From the NCBI GenBank assembly GCA_002803225.1, contig NXFV01000509.1, positions 1-19,661 on the forward strand: DNA of 19,661 nt, written 5' to 3'. The position numbers and the translations under genes were made by a program. Of the stretch, positions 15,983-19,661 are shown piece by piece; within the stretch, counting starts at the first letter, position 1, and each line of letters opens with the position of its first letter. The notes under the pieces were generated by a model that saw nothing but the letters and a program-made list of their open reading frames with translations, ran no database searches and was not told the DNA's origin. This DNA is from Gamarada debralockiae (Eukaryota > Ascomycota > Leotiomycetes > Helotiales > Hyphodiscaceae).

Positions 15983-18587
15983 ATGTCTAGCGATATTGTA
16001 TTTTTACAAGAATGGGAGGGACGTATCGTTCCTAGGGTCTTCTCTACTAGATATGTCGTGGCGTCGTACTTGGTCAGCTATGTTGGAGCATGGACGACTT
16101 TGGAGCTCATCAACCGGAGGACTGCAGGCAGAGACTTGTATAATTGGTATGTTCAGTTCCCTAGGCGCGGCCCCAGCAAATACTAATAAAGCCGTACAGG
16201 ACTCTCCTCTTCGGTTCATCGATCTCTATGGGAGGTATTGCCATTTGGTGCATGCAATTTATCAGTAACGGAGCAATCATCCTCGCAGACGGCCAAGCTA
16301 AGATCCAAATCGCATACAGCCCTGGAATTACAACCTTATCCTTTTTCGTTCCTATCCTAGTGCACCTTACTGCTTTCGTGGCGCTTGGGTCTGGCGATCG
16401 AGTCAGTCTTGTTCGTGTCACAGTTGGAGGTACTCTAGCCGGATTAGCCATCTGTGGGGCGCATTATCTTGGCCAAGCTGGCATTTCAAACTACATTTGT
16501 GTTTACAGCGTTGGAAATATTGTAGGATCTGCTTTTGTTGCTATAGCTGCCAGTATTGTGGCGCTTTCCATATTTTTCGTTCTCTGTGCTACCTGGACGA
16601 ACTCTTGGTGGAAGAGGGCATTTTGTGCTCTTATTCTCGCTGGGGCTGTGTTTGGTATGCATTGGCTGGCGTCCGTAGGTACACAGTATCGTTCGAAGCA
16701 CGTCGAGCCTTCTTTTCCTTATAACATTTCTAGGGATACGACTGTTATCATGGTTATTGTTCTGGTATACACTACCATCGCCCCGAGCCGATGCCGTGCT
16801 GACATGAAGTAGTCTATTGCAGCTTGCTTCATCCTTATCGTCTTCACAATACTTGCACAGAGGAGGTCTGGCTCTACCAATAGAGCTCAGCAGGTAGTCC
16901 TGGCTTGTGCCATCTTTGATAAGCATGGTAGGATCATGGTGACCCCGGAAGGATTACTCCCGAACCAGAAGGTTACGAACTCCTATGTTGAGCGGGTATG
17001 TAGATCGGGTGACGCTCCTCTATGTGCAGGCGCTGATCAAGTAAACAGTCTCTGGATGACGTATTTGCAATTTCCAATCCTGTATTTCACTGGATCTTTC
17101 AGGCGACGCGCAATTGGAGCAGTGTCTCTAGGCTTCTGCCTAGCATGCGCAGGCACCTCTACCGCATATCGACACTACCAGGATCCCGACCGAGATCAGA
17201 CTCCTATGTCAACTTCAATAGTGATGAACGCATGCCTATCGAGGACTACTCGATCGTCTTCCGCGAGCTATTCTGCATCGCAGCCGCCGACTTGGCAGAA
17301 CACCTGGGTGAACCATTAGAAAATATTGGCATTCTCTTCGACGAGATTTTTAATACTGGTCAAACGTCTACCTCAACATCCAAAGCTCAACGACGTATGA
17401 CAAAAAGCTCCGGCGACCTAGAAAAGGGCAGCATACCGACGCCCGGCAGAGGTCAACTCCTTTTTCTTATCCGACGGGCAGACAGAAAAGTTGCCGAGCG
17501 GCTCTCAGCATCCGGTTACCGCTTTGCTAAAGTCCAAAACGTCGCCCACATCGTCAGTCGTTGCATGCAAATCAACTGTAACAACTTCCAGGACCGCCTC
17601 TCTAACATGTGTGAATACGCCAACGAGACGCAAATCCTAAGGCCCGGTGTCCACGTAGCCTGTTTTGCCATCCGGGCGAGCGTCCGCGGCAGCTTCGAGG
17701 TCCTTGTCCGTAAGGATGCCAGAAACCAACTTCCAAAAATGCAACTGCCAATTGACAGCCTGAATGATTGGAAGGTTGATTACCTGTCTCGGCTAGACGG
17801 CTGGTCTGTTACAGAGTGTTTGAGGTTTTTGGGAGCTAAGTCAGTCAGCTCTACGATCCTAAAGAGAGAACAAGTTTTTGCGACACAATTACGGGACGCA
17901 CTCGATGCATTAAAAAAAGAAATCGACGACCCTCTCTTCAGTGATGCTCTTCTTATTGCAAAGCCAGTATCAGCGCCATGTTGCGGAATCGGTGAAGACG
18001 CTAAACCCGGCCAAGCAACATTCATCACATTCCGACTTATTTTGCCATTCCAATTCCATACTCGAGGTCGCAAACTTGAGTTCACTCCTCTGAATTTTTT
18101 TAAAATTCAGCAATATGTGTATGGAAATAGTCTGGAAGATGCATTCTTTGCACGGAAGATTCATAGAGAGTTTGGACCCCTCTTGAATAAGAGACTGAGC
18201 AAGAACAAGAGTACGAAGAGAATGGCGTCTCTGGGAAGTCTTACCAGGGGTTTCAAGAGTAAGAGCAGCCCGAATGTTAAGGACCCATTAGACAATTCGA
18301 TTCGGATGTCGAACAATTCGGATGCCGGTTCTGAAATAAAGTTGGTGGATTCGCAGATATTCGGGGGCATTATGGTTACTCAGGAGGTTAGCATCAATTT
18401 TAAGAATCGTGGGGATAGAATTCCGGGGGAAGCAAGTGAAGATGGATTGGGCGGGATAGAGATGGCGCATATGCAGGCCGGGATGGGGACGACAGGCAAG
18501 GCGATAAAGGAGGTGGAGGATCCGGAAACTTTTGTTGATACCTTATTTGCTGCTTGTATGGATAGTGTATTATCGTGGACCAACTGA
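15983..18587 (+). CDS. MHYT-domain membrane sensor protein, four exons
   Basis: Intact 816-residue protein. Exons: 15983-16146, 16200-16764, 16813-16995 and 17049-18587; introns of 53, 48 and 53 nt, all GT-AG, with branch-like CTAAT, CTGAC and CTGAT. The joins keep frame. Residues about 26-243 plus a further helix form the MHYT integral-membrane domain of about seven helices, thought in bacteria to bind copper and sense a diatomic gas such as O2, CO or NO. Markers: VSYVGAWTTLELINRRT, GGIAIWCMQF, CGAHYLGQAGISNY, TNSWWKRAFCALILAGAVFG and MHWLASVG. The first motif has Gln74 where His is usual and the second has Ala142 where Met is usual; the third (Met208-His209) is intact. A conserved cytosolic part follows (VVLACAIFDKHGRIMVTPEG, LLPNQKVTNSYVERSLDDVF, HWIFQATRNW) and a long C-terminal region of fungal MHYT proteins without a known enzymatic domain. 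The start is the first ATG in frame; the frame is open upstream to 15899 but without ATG. Confidence 0.93.
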
Positions 18588-18622
18588 CCCACTAATTTTT
18601 ACAGCTTCACCTAATTAGTGGG
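18588..18622 (+). terminator. Perfect 10-bp hairpin immediately after the stop codon
   Basis: CCCACTAATT (18588-18597) pairs exactly with AATTAGTGGG (18613-18622) across a 15-base loop. The first arm starts at the base after the TGA of the MHYT gene. In a fungus this is not a bacterial-type terminator. It would be a 3' untranslated-region stem-loop or the end of an inserted element; the class given is only the nearest fit. Confidence 0.5.
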
Positions 18623-19145
18623 CTTCAGCGATACGGTCGGATTTTCTGATACAACAACTCTATTATAAATTATCTTAATATCGCAATTATTTTTTTCAAT
18701 AGTATAAGTCCTATATAAAATTAGAATAATAAAAATGTAATCTGAGAAATTATTAGGCCTATAGTACAAAAGTGTGACAGCTGGATCGATGCAAAGGTCT
18801 AAAGCACAGAGTTCAAAGATTATAGTTTATTAGAAAATACTAAGCTAAAGAAAGAAGAGAAGAAAAGGAAGAGAGTAAGCCTTGACTTTTAAAGTACTAG
18901 GGTTAACCCCTATATGACCATCCACTGGTTCCGCCGCAAATACATTATGTGATAGTGCCAGCTATTACAAAAAGGTAAGCCTTAATATTTTTAATTAAAC
19001 CTTATTATAAACTCTTGAAGATCAATCACCTTACATAAAATCTCAAGTAACTTCTTACTTAGTATACTAAATCAAATATCGAAAGCTGTAATCAAATCTT
19101 ATACTTTATTATATTATTCTAGCATAGATTATTATATAGAAATAC
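18623..19145. other. Very AT-rich region, no gene
   Basis: Long runs of A and T with almost no GC words and no open frame worth calling. AAGCCTTGACTTTTAAA (near 18879) and AAGCCTTAATATTTTTAA (near 18978) look like diverged direct repeats. This is either heavily mutated repeat DNA or organelle-derived DNA (see the hairpin block that follows). Confidence 0.5.
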
Positions 19146-19545
19146 TATTTGTGAGGAACCTGGCGGCTTGCGTCGGCGCCAGGCTCTCACCCTTATATAG
19201 TAGAATAGCGAATTGCCCTTCGGTCAATTCTTGTGCCTTTTTGGCTGGCTGGCGCAGCGGGGTAAAGCTATTCTCCTCCAGTTCGTCACACTATTGTGAT
19301 CTAATATATAATAAACAGGTGAATTTTTACTTATATGGTGTGATAGGCTAGCAAGAGTCGTGTTTCAAACTAAAGCTACTGTATTGTACAAAGAGAATAC
19401 TCTAAGAAGAGAAGAAGGAAACCTGGTGATAATCACTGTATATAACTGGCTGGTCGCTATGGCAACAAACGCAGGCGGCCTTAGGCCGCCAAGTCCTACT
19501 TACGGGTGTAACCCGTCACATATGGTTATAGTAGTATATAACTAT
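19146..19545. repeat. Block of GC-rich hairpins in AT-rich DNA
   Basis: Five inverted repeats in 400 bases: CCTGGCG/CGCCAGG (19159-19183), GAATTG/CAATTC (19210-19230), GGCGGCC-TTA-GGCCGCC (19474-19490, perfect), ACGGGT-GTA-ACCCGT (19502-19516, perfect) and GTTATA/TATAAC (19525-19542). Short GC-rich hairpins in AT-rich DNA are typical of GC clusters in fungal mitochondrial genomes, so this may be a mitochondrial insertion in the nucleus. No conserved mitochondrial gene is recognisable. The two open frames here (19151-19351 and 19360-19581) are not convincing under the standard code. Confidence 0.5.
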
Positions 19546-19661
19546 ATTTCAAAGTTGGGTGCATTGAATTATAACTCCTAAAAATTAAGTTTATTATTAA
19601 TTCAGTAATGACCTGATCACGTAGGCACGGCAACATAGGCAGGGCTAGGGCTTGGGTTAAG
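19546..19661. other. Right edge, possible start of another LTR-like copy
   Basis: After an AT-rich part, ATCACGTAGGCACGGC near 19617-19632 resembles TTCACGTGCGGGGGCACGGC in the LTR-like block near 6320. The window ends before this can be judged. Confidence 0.2.

Noticed and set aside
16228..16812. Separate 194-residue protein beginning at the internal Met of the MHYT region
   Set aside because: The sequence runs in frame from the upstream exon through a clear intron (16147-16199), and the apparent stop lies inside the next intron (16765-16812).
19238..19300. tRNA-like segment (GCGCAGCGGGGTAAAGC and AGTTCGTC)
   Set aside because: No matching acceptor stem, anticodon stem or proper T-loop could be folded by eye.

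Overview
The window looks like nuclear DNA of a filamentous ascomycete (Pezizomycotina; a Leotiomycete-like fungus is a guess). Introns are short (about 48-76 nt) with GTATGT/GTAAGT-type donors and CTAAC/CTGAC-like branch sites. Compact genes alternate with AT-rich, gene-poor stretches that hold eroded transposon pieces. Some of the decay is biased to C-to-T and G-to-A, as expected from repeat-induced point mutation (RIP).

Layout: 1-1103 has no convincing gene but holds two GC-rich hairpins. 1104-2390 (+) is an intact, intronless M20-family amidohydrolase. Convergent to it, 2517-3941 (-) is a five-exon SAM-dependent O-methyltransferase that is clearly dead: two in-frame stops and three frameshifts. 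4926-5369 (-) encodes a small single-pass membrane protein with a Pro/Gly/Tyr/Gln-rich tail. About 5.4-9.2 kb is gene-poor, with a possible solo-LTR relic, a perfect 26-bp inverted repeat whose arms lie about 925 bp apart, a G-rich tract and a RIP-like copy of part of a LINE. 9310-9897 (+) is a weakly supported two-exon gene for a disordered protein, followed by two coding-like exons around a textbook intron. 10528-10977 (-) is an unrecognised gene relic. 12068-12480 (-) is the 3' end of a Tad1-like non-LTR retrotransposon, with an 11-bp tandem array just upstream of it. 13563-14315 (-) is an intact unknown protein. 15343-15860 holds a foldback-like inverted repeat and a 47-bp minisatellite. 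15983-18587 (+) is an intact four-exon MHYT-domain membrane sensor of 816 residues. The tail (18.6-19.66 kb) is very AT-rich with GC-rich hairpins resembling mitochondrial GC clusters.

How the genes work together: no working pathway can be assembled. The hydrolase and dead methyltransferase could be leftovers of a secondary-metabolite locus, but no backbone synthase is present. The best leads are the decayed methyltransferase beside an intact hydrolase, the altered copper-binding-type motifs of the MHYT protein, and the repeat structures next to that gene. I found no new multi-gene system that I can defend.
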